Part shown: positions 1 to 8,561 of the stretch, in pieces | Position numbering within the stretch: the first letter of the stretch is position 1 | Layout: each line of letters begins with the position of its first letter | The notes under the pieces: generated by a model | What the model was told of the DNA's origin: nothing | Seen by the model: the letters and a program-made list of their open reading frames with translations, nothing else | Databases searched by the model: none | Position numbers and translations under genes: made by a program | Source of the DNA: an uncultured Anaerococcus sp. | GTDB taxonomy: Bacteria > Bacillota > Clostridia > Tissierellales > Peptoniphilaceae | Direction: 5' to 3' | Assembly (NCBI RefSeq): GCF_943908415.1 | Contig: NZ_CALTSY010000034.1 | Span: 1 to 18,135 of the forward strand | Length of the DNA stretch: 18,135 bases

Positions 1-7
1 TATGCAC

Positions 8-36
8 GAACTTAGTTTGCTCTAAGTGTCGCATTA
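8..36. other. Imperfect hairpin at the window edge
   Basis: An inverted repeat with arms ACTTAG and CTAAGT, and partly matching outer bases, lies about 40 bases beyond the stop of the hydrolase-like gene. It could be that gene's terminator, but no clear T run follows on the minus strand inside the window. Confidence 0.2.
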
Positions 37-78
37 TTATTTGCAATTCATCATTATAATAAAACCTTTATTTTTTTC

Positions 79-1125
79 TTAATAAGTCTTATCCATAGAA
101 AGTAAACTTTTTACTTCATCATCAGAAACTTCATCCAAAGTCTTGCATGGCCAGTTTGGATTATTATCTTTATCTATAATCTTCGCTCTTATACCTTCAT
201 TCATTGATTGTTTCTTAATTGCATATTCGATTATTTTAAGATCTAAATCTACAGTTTCTTTGTAGTCTAAGTCCTTGCATACAAAATACTTTTCAAATTG
301 AAGGCTTAGCATAAATGGATCTCTTTCTTTCAGTGTATCTAAAGCCTCCAAGGAAAACTCATCATCGCTAGCTTCCTTCAATCCATCATATATTTCCTCT
401 ATACTAGAAGATGAAAAATACTTATTTATCTTATCAATATTTTTATCAATATCAGTCTCTTCACTTTTTCTTTCAAAATTTCTAGCTATATTCTTAAATT
501 CTTTTAAGAGCTCCTCCCCCTCATAATTTCTAGATAGGTCAAAAAGTTTTTCTATTAAATCTTGATAATCCTTTGAATGTATATATATGTCAGCTAAGTT
601 GTATTTTATAAGATCAGATGTACTTAGGCTTACTCCACACAATCCTACATATTGACCTAAAGATTGAGGGAGAGTTGATATAAACTTACCTACTCCTACA
701 TCTGGTACAAAACCTAGACTTGTTTCTGGCATAGCCCAATTCACCGTTTCATCTGCTATGATGATATCAGAGTTTATAGATAAGCCTATACCTCCACCCA
801 TAGTAATTCCATACCAGTGGCTTATGATAGGCTTTTTATAAGAGCTGATATATTTATCAAGCTCAAACTCTTTTTTAAAAAATCCGGCCTTATCTTTACC
901 ATTATTATCTGTAATATCGCTATATATTTCTTTAAGATCTCCACCAGCACAAAATCCCCTATCAGATAAGCTATCAAAAAGCACCGCTCTTATCCTATCG
1001 TCTACTTCCCATTTGCTTAGGATATCTTTTAATTCACTTATCATCTCATAATTTAATGCATTTATTAGTTTTGGTCTATCTAAATAGATTACGCCAACAT
1101 TTTCAATTATTTTTTCTTTAATCAT
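79..1125 (-). CDS. Enoyl-CoA hydratase/isomerase family protein, 3-hydroxyisobutyryl-CoA hydrolase-like
   Basis: This 348-aa cytoplasmic crotonase-fold protein most resembles 3-hydroxyisobutyryl-CoA hydrolase, which releases CoA from the valine breakdown intermediate. The oxyanion-hole segments are FCAGGD (58-63) and MGGGIGLS (109-116). The segment MPETSLGFVPDVG (132-144) carries the Glu134 and Asp142 positions typical of the hydrolase subgroup. The C-terminal part (EGIRAKIIDKD and what follows) also matches that subgroup rather than plain enoyl-CoA hydratases, which are near 260 aa. A longer reading frame begins at 1158, but the ATG at 1125 is preferred: GGAG lies five bases upstream, and the longer start would sit inside the terminator of the gene before it. 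No other valine-catabolic gene is visible, so the true acyl-CoA substrate is open. Confidence 0.8.
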   Translation of the reverse strand: MIKEKIIENVGVIYLDRPKLINALNYEMISELKDILSKWEVDDRIRAVLFDSLSDRGFCAGGDLKEIYSDITDNNGKDKAGFFKKEFELDKYISSYKKPIISHWYGITMGGGIGLSINSDIIIADETVNWAMPETSLGFVPDVGVGKFISTLPQSLGQYVGLCGVSLSTSDLIKYNLADIYIHSKDYQDLIEKLFDLSRNYEGEELLKEFKNIARNFERKSEETDIDKNIDKINKYFSSSSIEEIYDGLKEASDDEFSLEALDTLKERDPFMLSLQFEKYFVCKDLDYKETVDLDLKIIEYAIKKQSMNEGIRAKIIDKDNNPNWPCKTLDEVSDDEVKSLLSMDKTY

Positions 1126-1146
1126 ATTAACTCCAATCTTATATAT

Positions 1147-1185
1147 AAAAAACTTCACTTACATAAAAATAGCAAGCGAAGTTTT
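1147..1185 (-). terminator. Intrinsic terminator of the decarboxylase gene
   Basis: On the minus strand a 14-bp stem (two G-U pairs) with a nine-base loop is followed by a run of six Ts (four of them in the stem), then TATATA. It starts eight bases after the decarboxylase stop, so the downstream hydrolase gene probably depends on read-through or its own promoter. Confidence 0.7.
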
Positions 1186-1192
1186 CCTTAGT

Positions 1193-2560
1193 TTATTTTG
1201 TAGTTTCTATTATTATGTCTATAGCTTTTTGAATATTAGTATTTGGATTCAAAAATGCAAGTCTTAGAATTGTTTCCCCATCTATACTTGATGGTAAACA
1301 AAGAAGCTCGCCCTTTAAGGCTAGTTCTTTAGACCATTTTTCATAATCTTGCTTATCCCAACCTTTTCTTTTAAATACTACTATAGATAGGGTAGGTTCC
1401 ATTATTAATTCTAAATGCTCTGTATTTTTTATAGCTTCTGCACATTTTTTTGCATTCTCGATACATAGTTCTACAGCTTCTGTATATTTCTTGCTTCCAT
1501 ATGTTACTAGAGAATACCATAATGGCAGTCCCCTAGTTCTTCTTGATAAATGTATGGCCATATCTGATGGATTTGATTGACTATGGTCTACACCGTCTAA
1601 GTACTCTGCATGCTGAGAAAAAGTCTGATAAACATTTGCTGGATTTCTATAAATCAGGCAACAACAATCATAGGGAGCAAATAACCACTTATGTGGATCT
1701 ACAATGAATGAATCTGCCTTTTCGATGCCCTTGTATAAATCTCTTACACTTTCTGCAAGGATTCCTGCTCCACCATAGGCTCCGTCTATATGCATCCAAA
1801 TATCATATTTTTCACACACCTTGGATATAGATTCTATATGGTCAATACTACCAGTATTGGTTGTACCAGTGGTTGCAACAACAGCAAATATCCCCTCATT
1901 TTCTCTTATAAGCTTTTCTACAGCTTGACCTGTCATTCTGCTGTTTTCATCTGTTTTAGCAGTCAATACATCTACATCTAAAACTTTGGCAATGGTCCTT
2001 ACTGAAGAGTGAGTATCTTTAGATATAATCAATTTATACCCACTACTTGGCCTACCATTTTGGTATTTTCCTTCTTTCTTCCATTTATTTTTTGCATTAT
2101 CTCTTGCACATGATAGTGCAGAAAGGTTGCCATGAGTTCCTCCAGAAACAAAAGTACCTATGGCATCTTCAGGCCAAGATAGGTTTTTCTTTATCCAATC
2201 AATGACTTGATTTTCTGCAAAAATCGCTCCTGCACCACACTCCCAAATACCCCCAAAGACATTAGCTGCTGATACTACCTCATCAAATGCAACAGCAGCC
2301 CTTGTAGGGGCTGATGGTATATATGCAAAGTTCATAGGATCATCTGCTGAGCGAGTTGCTATATTAAGTTGCTTAAAAATATCTAAAGCCTTATTTGGTC
2401 CAACTCCATCTTCAGTGATAGTTTGTCCTACTCTGTTTTTTAATTCCTTTGCACTTAAAGCTGTTGTTTTAGGATCAGAACCAGAAACTGTTCTTTCTCT
2501 CGCCCATTCTAAAGTAACTTCAACTGCTTCCTTTTCATGTGTCCAAAACTTATTATCCAT
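1193..2560 (-). CDS. PLP-dependent group II amino-acid decarboxylase
   Basis: This 455-aa cytoplasmic enzyme belongs to the pyridoxal-phosphate decarboxylase family that includes aromatic amino acid, tyrosine, glutamate and diaminobutyrate decarboxylases. It removes CO2 from an amino acid to give an amine. The PLP lysine is K291 in VDPHKWL. The cofactor-binding aspartate is D259 in HIDGAYGG. The substrate-side segment VSGGTHGNLSAL (138-149) and the loop around H184 are also in place, and the length is normal. The start at 2560 has GAGGTG five bases upstream. Substrate cannot be read from the sequence with confidence; the overall pattern is closer to aromatic or diaminobutyrate decarboxylases than to GadB. 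It stands alone, with its own terminator and a palindrome in the upstream gap. Confidence 0.85.
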   Translation of the reverse strand: MDNKFWTHEKEAVEVTLEWARERTVSGSDPKTTALSAKELKNRVGQTITEDGVGPNKALDIFKQLNIATRSADDPMNFAYIPSAPTRAAVAFDEVVSAANVFGGIWECGAGAIFAENQVIDWIKKNLSWPEDAIGTFVSGGTHGNLSALSCARDNAKNKWKKEGKYQNGRPSSGYKLIISKDTHSSVRTIAKVLDVDVLTAKTDENSRMTGQAVEKLIRENEGIFAVVATTGTTNTGSIDHIESISKVCEKYDIWMHIDGAYGGAGILAESVRDLYKGIEKADSFIVDPHKWLFAPYDCCCLIYRNPANVYQTFSQHAEYLDGVDHSQSNPSDMAIHLSRRTRGLPLWYSLVTYGSKKYTEAVELCIENAKKCAEAIKNTEHLELIMEPTLSIVVFKRKGWDKQDYEKWSKELALKGELLCLPSSIDGETILRLAFLNPNTNIQKAIDIIIETTK

Positions 2561-2596
2561 AGTTCACCTCAACAAATTATATTTTCTTTAATTATT

Positions 2597-2608
2597 TGAC
2601 ATATGTCA
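2597..2608. promoter_or_regulatory. Perfect 12-bp palindrome upstream of the decarboxylase
   Basis: TGACATATGTCA is a perfect palindrome about 37 bases upstream of the decarboxylase start. It sits where an operator overlapping the transcription start could lie. No convincing -35/-10 pair was found around it, so its role is inferred from position only. Confidence 0.3.
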
Positions 2609-2694
2609 TTATTACAAATATAAGATACAAGAAACTATAAATACTAGCAAGCACATGATTTACATCGTTAAAGCAACTTTATTATAACTATATA

Positions 2695-4215
2695 CTATTT
2701 ACCTTCAATTAAGTTTTCTTTTATTAAATATTCCCTAGCAACTTCATTTGCAGATCTACCTTCTACATCAACCTCATAGTTCATCTGTGTCATTTCCTCT
2801 GATGTAATCTTGCCAGCAAGTTTATTTAATATCTCTTCTAATTCTGGATATTTTTCAAGTGTTTCACTTCTTAATAAAGGTGCTGCTTGATAAGGTGGGA
2901 ATAGTTTTTTATCATCTTCTAAAACTTTTAATTTATTTGTTATAATCTGACTATCTGTTGAATATACATCAGTTATATCAATAGATTTATTTCCAATGGC
3001 TGTATATCTTAGGGCTGGTTCCATGGTCTTTACTTCTAGATTTAGGTCATATAAGGACTTAAGTCCCTTATTTCCATCTTCCCTATCATTAAATTCTAGG
3101 GTAAAGCCTGCAACTGCGCTATCTTCTACCTTTTTAAGGTCAGAAACTTTTTCTATATTGTTTTCTTTAGCAAAGTCCTCTCTTACAGCTATGGCATAGG
3201 TATCTTGGAAATCACTAGGAGATAGGAAAGCTAAGTCATCTTGCTCATATATTTTATCTCTAGCAAGTTCATAAACCTCTGCTGGGTCATTAGAAACTTT
3301 TCCAACATCTTCGTTTAAGAGTGAGCTTGTAATTGTTCCTGTAAATTCTGGATATATGTCTATGCTTCCAGATTTTAAAGCTTCATATAAGAAACTAGTC
3401 TTACCAAAGTTTGGCTTGACTTCTACATTTATATCGGATTCATCCTCTATTAATTCCTTATACATATTGATTATAATTTCAGGTTCTGCTCCAAGCTTAC
3501 CTGCAACAACTAACTTTTTAGGTCCACTTGCTCCAAAAGGAAGCAAACTTGTAATAACTACAACTATTGCTAAAATAAGTGAAACCAATATTGTTTTTGG
3601 CTTTTTACTTTGCAATACTTTGATTAGGTAACCAAATAGTATAGCTAAAAGTGCTGATGATATTGCACCAATTAGGATCAATGAAGAGTTGTTTCTATCA
3701 ATACCAAGTAAGATAAATGAACCTAGGCCACCAGCACCAACAAGTGCTGCAAGGGTTGCAGTTCCTATTATCATAATAGCTGCTGTCCTTACTCCTGTCA
3801 TAATAATCGGCATAGCTAGGCTTATCTTATATTTTTTAAGCTTTTCCCATTTTGTCATACCAAAGGCTGTTGCCGCTTCTTCAAGAGATGGGTCTATTTC
3901 AGATAAACCAGTAATAGTTGCTTGGTATATTGGAAATAGAGCATAGATTACCAAAGCTGTAATAGCTGGTATCTTACCAATGCCCATAAATGGAATGAAT
4001 AGACCTAATAATGCCAATGAAGGTATGGTCTGAAATATACCAGTTATTTGTAGAATAACTTCATTTACCCTTTTTCGATTTGATAGGGCAATTGCTAAAG
4101 GAATAGCAATTACAATAGCAATGAGCAATGAAATCAGTGATATTTGTAAATGTTCGTATAAGGCTAGTAGCCAGTCAGACTTTCTTTCGATAAAAGTTGT
4201 AATTAGATTATTCAT
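2695..4215 (-). CDS. ABC transporter permease fused to substrate-binding protein (OpuF/EgtU type)
   Basis: This 506-aa membrane protein combines two parts. Residues 1-230 form a multi-helix permease of the OpuC/ProW type, with a typical cytoplasmic coupling region around EEAATAFGMTKWEKLKKYKI. Residues 230-506 form an extracellular type-II binding domain that begins after a final helix near 205-228 (KLGAEPEIIINMYKEL; YPEFTGT; FNDREDG). Fused permease-binding proteins of this kind import quaternary ammonium compounds: glycine betaine, choline or carnitine in Opu systems, and ergothioneine in EgtU. The gene overlaps the ATPase gene by eight bases, so the two are co-translated. Which ligand it takes cannot be decided by eye; the binding domain lacks the GSKxFTE-like opening of many choline and betaine binders and instead reads GKLGAEP. 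Confidence 0.85.
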   Translation of the reverse strand: MNNLITTFIERKSDWLLALYEHLQISLISLLIAIVIAIPLAIALSNRKRVNEVILQITGIFQTIPSLALLGLFIPFMGIGKIPAITALVIYALFPIYQATITGLSEIDPSLEEAATAFGMTKWEKLKKYKISLAMPIIMTGVRTAAIMIIGTATLAALVGAGGLGSFILLGIDRNNSSLILIGAISSALLAILFGYLIKVLQSKKPKTILVSLILAIVVVITSLLPFGASGPKKLVVAGKLGAEPEIIINMYKELIEDESDINVEVKPNFGKTSFLYEALKSGSIDIYPEFTGTITSSLLNEDVGKVSNDPAEVYELARDKIYEQDDLAFLSPSDFQDTYAIAVREDFAKENNIEKVSDLKKVEDSAVAGFTLEFNDREDGNKGLKSLYDLNLEVKTMEPALRYTAIGNKSIDITDVYSTDSQIITNKLKVLEDDKKLFPPYQAAPLLRSETLEKYPELEEILNKLAGKITSEEMTQMNYEVDVEGRSANEVAREYLIKENLIEGK

Positions 4216-4948
4216 GGCTTAGCTCACTTTCATTTTTGAAAAATTGACTTACAAATTCATTTTCTGGATTATTTATTATTTGACTAGGTTCTCCAATTTG
4301 GATAATTTTGCCCTCTTTCATAATACATATCCTATCAGCAAGCTTAATTGCCTCATTCATATCATGAGTTACAAAAACTGTTGTAATTTTATAATCATCA
4401 TGAAGCTTAGTTACTAGGTCTTGTAATTGCTCTTTGCTTATAGGATCTAGAGCAGAAAATGGCTCATCCATTAAGAGTACTTCTGGATTTGCAGCTATTG
4501 CCCTTAGTATACCTATTCTTTGCTTCTCACCACCTGATAAGTCCTCTGGTAATCTATCTCTGTATATCTTTGGATCAAGGCCTACCTCACTAAGCAGCCT
4601 ATCAGTGGTTTGAGATATTGTATTCTTATCCATCTTTTTCATCTCAGGAATAAGTCCAATATTTTCAGCGACTGTCATATTAGGAAATAAGGCTATTTGC
4701 TGTAAAACATAGCCCATATCTAATCTTAAATCTCTTAGAGGGTAATCCTTAATCCTTTTTCCTTTAAATATTATATCTCCTTCAGTTTGTTCAATAAGCC
4801 TGTTTATAAGCTTAAGTGTTGTGGTCTTTCCACTACCACTTGGCCCTACTATTACAAAAAACTCTCCGTTTTTTATATCAAAATTTAGATTATCTAAAAC
4901 TTTTCCACTGCCAGGATAAGACATGGATACATTTTGATAAGTAATCAT
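4208..4948 (-). CDS. ABC transporter ATP-binding protein of the Opu/Egt-type system
   Basis: This 246-aa ATPase powers the adjacent fused permease and binding protein at the inner face of the membrane. Walker A is GPSGSGKT (35-42), the Q-loop is near Q83-Q84, the signature is LSGGEKQ (137-143), Walker B is VLLMDEP (157-163) and the switch histidine is H195 in VTHD. OpuCA and OpuAA proteins usually carry C-terminal CBS domains that sense ionic strength. This protein ends soon after the ABC domain and has none, which weakens a simple osmotic-stress reading. The start at 4948 has GGAG seven bases upstream. It is the first gene of a two-gene operon. Confidence 0.9.
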   Translation of the reverse strand: MITYQNVSMSYPGSGKVLDNLNFDIKNGEFFVIVGPSGSGKTTTLKLINRLIEQTEGDIIFKGKRIKDYPLRDLRLDMGYVLQQIALFPNMTVAENIGLIPEMKKMDKNTISQTTDRLLSEVGLDPKIYRDRLPEDLSGGEKQRIGILRAIAANPEVLLMDEPFSALDPISKEQLQDLVTKLHDDYKITTVFVTHDMNEAIKLADRICIMKEGKIIQIGEPSQIINNPENEFVSQFFKNESELSHE

Positions 4949-5235
4949 TCTAACACTCCTTTGTTAGCAAGTTTCTGATAAATACAGTTCTAGAACTTCT
5001 ATGCTATCATGTAAACTTATTTTTGCTTTTCCTATACTCTATTGATAATAACTTAAAAAATAAAATTTATAAAAGTAGACTTTTTAATTTATTTTAGTTA
5101 AGGCTAAAGCAGTAAACATATACCATAAAAAGTAATTAATTTATCTTCATATCTAATAACTTACATTCCATTAATTGATACCCACTTATTAAAAATATGA
5201 CTCTTATTTCCTTATTTTAGCAATAAGATTACATA
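4949..5235. other. AT-rich intergenic stretch before the ABC operon
   Basis: I found no open frame with a ribosome site in this stretch. It should hold the promoter of the ABC operon. The only clear structure is the palindrome AGTTCTAGAACT at 4986-4997. Confidence 0.4.
4986..4997. promoter_or_regulatory. Perfect palindrome upstream of the ABC operon
   Basis: AGTTCTAGAACT is a perfect 12-bp palindrome 38 bases upstream of the ATPase start. It overlaps the place where a -10 region would fall if the nearby TTTACA were a -35. It is a candidate operator; no regulator gene lies next to it. Confidence 0.25.
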
Positions 5236-5264
5236 CAAAAAAAGAGGCTTCAATTGAAACCTCT
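5236..5264 (-). terminator. Intrinsic terminator of the GldA-like gene
   Basis: On the minus strand AGAGGTTTC and GAAGCCTCT pair over nine bases (one G-U) around an AATT loop, followed by TTTTTTTG. It begins about 20 bases after the dehydrogenase stop. Confidence 0.85.
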
Positions 5265-5284
5265 CTTAAATATATTTTATTTTT

Positions 5285-6379
5285 TTATTTTGCTAAAGCT
5301 TCTTTTCCCATTGCATCTGTAGCTATTATAGCTGCATAAAGCTCATCAGAAGTTACATCTCCTGCTAAATTATGGATTGTCTCTCCCTCTACGCATGCAT
5401 TTTCTGCTATAGTTCTTATTTCTTCATCTTTAGTTATTCCGAGTTTATCTAAAGTGATAGGTAAACCTACTTCCATGCAAAAGCTTTGAATATCTTCAAA
5501 TTCTTCTTTATTAGCTCCTTCTAGAACTAATTGAACAAGAGTACCAAAAGCTACGCATGCACCATGGGAAGCCTCATGTCCACCTAATGAAGTAAGTCCA
5601 TTATAAAATGAGTGAGCAGCTGCCACGTTTACATTATCAGCTCCTACTCCAGACATATAAGTAGTTGCTTCTATAATAGCATCAAGAGCAGGTGTTACTA
5701 CATTGTTTTCACATGCTGTTATAGCTTGAGTTCCGTATGATCTTAAAGTTTCATAGCATAGCTTAGCAATCCCAAGACCTGTACGAGTTATACCAGTACC
5801 TTCAAGGCTTGAAGATTCAGTTCTAATAGAAGCTCTACCTTCAAAGTATGTACCTAAGGCATCACCCATACCATCTACTAAGAACTTAACTGGTGCATCA
5901 GCTATTACTTGGCTATCCACTAGGACTGCATCAGGATTGCTTGGGAAGTATAAGTAAGAGTCAAAGCTTCCATCATCATTGTATACTACAGAAAGTCCTG
6001 TACATGGTGCGTCTGTTGCAGCTACTGTTGGTATTATTACTATATGTTTTTTTGAATAATATGCTGTAGCTTTAGCTGTATCTACTGCAGATCCACCACC
6101 AACAGCTACTACTGTATCTATACTATCTTCTTCGACTATTCTTTGCATTTTTTCAATTTCGCTTTTACTAGAAATACCACCAAATACTTCATAGCGTCTA
6201 AAGTCATCTAATCCTTCAAAGGACTTTTCTAACTTATCATGGCATGCCTTATATCCACTATTTGAACATATAAATAGCCATCTCTTGCCCATATATTCCA
6301 TTTCATTATGGAATTGAAGTAACGCATCTTTTCCTTGAACATATTTTAAAGGCTCACGCATAGCTCTTAATAATTTCAT
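5285..6379 (-). CDS. gldA: Glycerol dehydrogenase family protein (iron/zinc alcohol dehydrogenase class III)
   Basis: This 364-aa cytoplasmic enzyme matches NAD-dependent glycerol dehydrogenase in length and motifs. That enzyme interconverts glycerol and dihydroxyacetone. The NAD-binding GGGS is at 94-97. The metal ligands are D173 (GMGDALGTYFE), H256 (AHSFYNGL) and a histidine in GGHEASHG (268 or 272). The start at 6379 has AAGGAG eight bases upstream and a good promoter further up. The gene stands alone between its promoter and its terminator. No dihydroxyacetone kinase gene adjoins it, so another small polyol or hydroxyketone cannot be ruled out as substrate. Confidence 0.85.
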   Translation of the reverse strand: MKLLRAMREPLKYVQGKDALLQFHNEMEYMGKRWLFICSNSGYKACHDKLEKSFEGLDDFRRYEVFGGISSKSEIEKMQRIVEEDSIDTVVAVGGGSAVDTAKATAYYSKKHIVIIPTVAATDAPCTGLSVVYNDDGSFDSYLYFPSNPDAVLVDSQVIADAPVKFLVDGMGDALGTYFEGRASIRTESSSLEGTGITRTGLGIAKLCYETLRSYGTQAITACENNVVTPALDAIIEATTYMSGVGADNVNVAAAHSFYNGLTSLGGHEASHGACVAFGTLVQLVLEGANKEEFEDIQSFCMEVGLPITLDKLGITKDEEIRTIAENACVEGETIHNLAGDVTSDELYAAIIATDAMGKEALAK

Positions 6380-6422
6380 TATATATCTCCTTTTTGTTTA
6401 ACAATTATCTAACTCTAACTAT

Positions 6423-6451
6423 ATTATATACTTGTGTGTATTTTTTAACAA
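6423..6451 (-). promoter_or_regulatory. Promoter of the GldA-like gene
   Basis: On the minus strand TTGTTA (6446-6451) and TATAAT (6423-6428) are separated by exactly 17 bases. The -10 lies about 44 bases upstream of the start codon. Confidence 0.65.
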
Positions 6452-6516
6452 GTTCGATTTTCCTTTTATTTTTTTATTATATAATGTAAAAATAATACTT
6501 ATAAAATTCTAATAAA

Positions 6517-6565
6517 AAAGCAAATGTTATCATTTTTCAGATATCAATCTTCTAACATTCGCTTT
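6517..6565 (-). terminator. Intrinsic terminator of the 103-aa protein gene
   Basis: A 13-bp stem with one G-U pair on the minus strand encloses a 23-base loop and runs on into more Ts. It begins five bases beyond the stop codon of the small gene. The large loop makes it less typical. Confidence 0.65.
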
Positions 6566-6570
6566 GTTTT

Positions 6571-6882
6571 TTATTTAATATTATGTTTTTCCATTCTCTC
6601 ACGGAATAAATCTGTTATTATTTTTTGAAGCTCTTCCTTTTCTTTTTCTGGCAGTTCTCCTGGTCTCTTAGCAAGATTATAAAGATCTGGATGTTCATTT
6701 TCAAGCTTTTCTATAGCTTTTGTTGTAGCATGTCCTCTTACAAAAAATGGAATTTTCTTAATCCACTCTTCTGGAACTAGGGCTAAGATTTTATCTGCTG
6801 CCTCTTTATCGCTAATCTCTGCTGTTGAAAGACCCTTTTTTATTTGATTTTGATCATTTTTATTAAAGTCTTTTAATTTCAT
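6571..6882 (-). CDS. Conserved small protein with a resemblance to the PCP_red helical motif
   Basis: This is a 103-aa soluble, charged and probably all-helical protein with no signal peptide. Residues 40-60 (VPEEWIKKIPFFVRGHAT and the following KAIEKLE) recall the short motif W-x-iP-ffvR-x-iE that ends light-independent protochlorophyllide reductase subunits and also occurs in short stand-alone proteins. That likeness is from memory and weak. The longer frame opens at 6909, but the ATG at 6882 has GGAGG five bases upstream and is chosen. It follows the cation transporter gene by about 110 bases and may be read with it. I do not know its function. Confidence 0.75.
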   Translation of the reverse strand: MKLKDFNKNDQNQIKKGLSTAEISDKEAADKILALVPEEWIKKIPFFVRGHATTKAIEKLENEHPDLYNLAKRPGELPEKEKEELQKIITDLFRERMEKHNIK

Positions 6883-6991
6883 TCTTGCCTCCAATAATTC
6901 TATACCCATTTTAGGATATAACTTTATTGCAGTTCATGATTTATAATGAATTGACACATACTTTCGTAAATAGATTTAAACTTTATTTTTC

Positions 6992-8143
6992 CTACTCGGC
7001 TGCAAAGTCTACATCTGGAAAGGCTTGTATTTCATATTCTGGAAAATTATTCTTTACGTCTAAAAAAACTTCATCATAGACTTTTAATCTATCATCAGCA
7101 TCTAGGCTTATAACAATATCAAATCTCATTGTTTTAGCTTCTTCATCTACATAAAATCCGTGTAATTGAGTAACATACTTATGAGAAAATACTATTTCTT
7201 TTAGTTTTTCATGCATTTGTCTTATCTTAGGATCTTTTGTATTTATTGAGTATACTCCTATAGCTGTTAATATAATATGGTGTTTATAATATACTTCTAG
7301 TTGAATATCTCTTATCATTTGATCTAGCTTATCTGCTGTAAATGTATCTGGCACTTCCATATGAATAGATCCATTCCATTCATTAGGCCCGTAATTATTA
7401 AGAACTAGATCATAAGCTCCCTCTACGCCGGGGAAACTTTCTACTGTCTTTTTTACTTCTCTTGCAAGCTCTGGGTCGTTTCTCTCTCCTAAAAGTTGAG
7501 ATATGGTTGTTCTTAGCATATCAATAGCTGATTTTATAATAATTATTGATATTATAGCACCTAGATAGGCTTCTAGGGATATGCCAAATATTAAAAATAT
7601 TGCTGCCGCTAATAAAGTAGAAGCTGAAACTGCGGAGTCTAATTTTGAGTCTTCACCAGAGTTTATTAAGGAATCAGACTTTACTTTGACACCTACATTT
7701 TTAACATATCTACCTAGTATTATCTTAACTATAACAGCTACTGCTACTATAATAAGTGATGGTGTGCTATATGATGGTGTTGTAGGATCTATAATTTTTT
7801 TTATAGACTCCACTAGTGAAGTTATACCTGCGTATAGGACAATAACGGAAATTATCATAGCACTGAGGTATTCTATCCTACCATATCCAAATGGATGCTC
7901 TTTATCAGGCTCTTTTGCTGCAAGCTTTGTTCCTGCGATAGTAATTAGAGAACTAGCTGAATCAGCAAGGTTATTTACCGCATCCAGTACAATCGCAATA
8001 GAATTGGAAGCTATACCTACAACTGCTTTAAATGCTGCAAGCAAAACATTGGCAACTATACCTACGATACTAGTTTTTACAATCTGTTTCTCACGAAGAG
8101 CAGCCTTCTTATCCTGCCTTTTTATCTCTTGTAATTTCCTCAT
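6992..8143 (-). CDS. Cation diffusion facilitator, probable manganese exporter (MntE-like)
   Basis: This 383-aa membrane protein exchanges divalent metal ions for protons. It has six predicted helices (about 22-205), the conserved HPFGYGRIEYL segment (83-93) and a cytoplasmic C-terminal domain. It is about 80 residues longer than FieF, with a second C-terminal ferredoxin-like piece. The transmembrane metal site reads N57-x3-D61 in helix 2 (VNNLAD) and D165-x3-D169 in helix 5 (EDSKLD). Zinc and iron members have H/D-D and H-D; an N-D/D-D set is what I recall for manganese exporters such as streptococcal MntE. The frame is open to 8278, but the upstream part overlaps the oleate hydratase remnant and is not protein-like, so the ATG at 8143 is used. 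Its ribosome site is weak (GAAG). Confidence 0.82.
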   Translation of the reverse strand: MRKLQEIKRQDKKAALREKQIVKTSIVGIVANVLLAAFKAVVGIASNSIAIVLDAVNNLADSASSLITIAGTKLAAKEPDKEHPFGYGRIEYLSAMIISVIVLYAGITSLVESIKKIIDPTTPSYSTPSLIIVAVAVIVKIILGRYVKNVGVKVKSDSLINSGEDSKLDSAVSASTLLAAAIFLIFGISLEAYLGAIISIIIIKSAIDMLRTTISQLLGERNDPELAREVKKTVESFPGVEGAYDLVLNNYGPNEWNGSIHMEVPDTFTADKLDQMIRDIQLEVYYKHHIILTAIGVYSINTKDPKIRQMHEKLKEIVFSHKYVTQLHGFYVDEEAKTMRFDIVISLDADDRLKVYDEVFLDVKNNFPEYEIQAFPDVDFAAE

Positions 8144-8166
8144 TTTTTTCTTCTTTCTAAATTTTT

Positions 8167-8561
8167 TTATTGGATATCTTCTATATCTGTTCCTTTGATA
8201 AGTTTTGCAACTTTCATTTTTGTAATTGAGTAAGTGGAAGATAAGGCTTCTAACCATCGGATATAGCAACCATTCCATTTAGAGGATATCTTAAATCATA
8301 TCTTGAAGCAGATACTTCTGGTACAGCTTTTTCAACACCACAAAGTACATAAACTGCTTCCATTGCTGTTCTTGCAGAATATTCTGTAGTAAACACAGAA
8401 TCTCTAGCTGATTCATCTAGTATTTCTACATATTGACCTAAGAAGTCAAAGCTAACTGCACCTTTTGGAACTACATAAGATCTATCACCAAATGTTCTAG
8501 GCATGAATTGAGAAGTTATATAAGGCATCATAACTGGTACTGCTGTACATGATTCCCAATT
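8167..8561 (-). pseudogene. Oleate hydratase, C-terminal remnant
   Basis: Only the last roughly 130 codons of an oleate hydratase (myosin-cross-reactive antigen family; FAD-dependent hydration of unsaturated fatty acids) remain. Recognisable family segments are MMPYITSQFMPR, GDRSYVVPKGAV, FTTEYSARTAMEAVY and PEVSASRYDLR. After PLNGM the frame breaks: the first frame stops at 8250, while a +2 frame continues as STYSITKMKVAKLIKGTDI and EDIQ to a TAA at 8167-8169, matching the usual C-terminal KGTD-type ending of the family. The FAD-binding N-terminus is absent, so the fragment cannot be active. Upstream it is joined in frame to a phage HNH fragment. It ends 24 bases before the cation transporter start. 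Confidence 0.75.

Noticed and set aside
3356..3946. Plus-strand open frames opposite the fused permease-binding protein gene
   Set aside because: They are shadows of a conserved coding sequence, with no start signals.
7581..8198. 205-codon open frame on the plus strand opposite the cation transporter
   Set aside because: It is antisense to a well-conserved membrane protein, has no ribosome site, and its composition mirrors the other strand.
8144..8278. 45-residue N-terminal extension of the cation transporter
   Set aside because: It is rich in Arg/Lys, unlike family members, and covers the frameshifted end of the oleate hydratase remnant in another frame.
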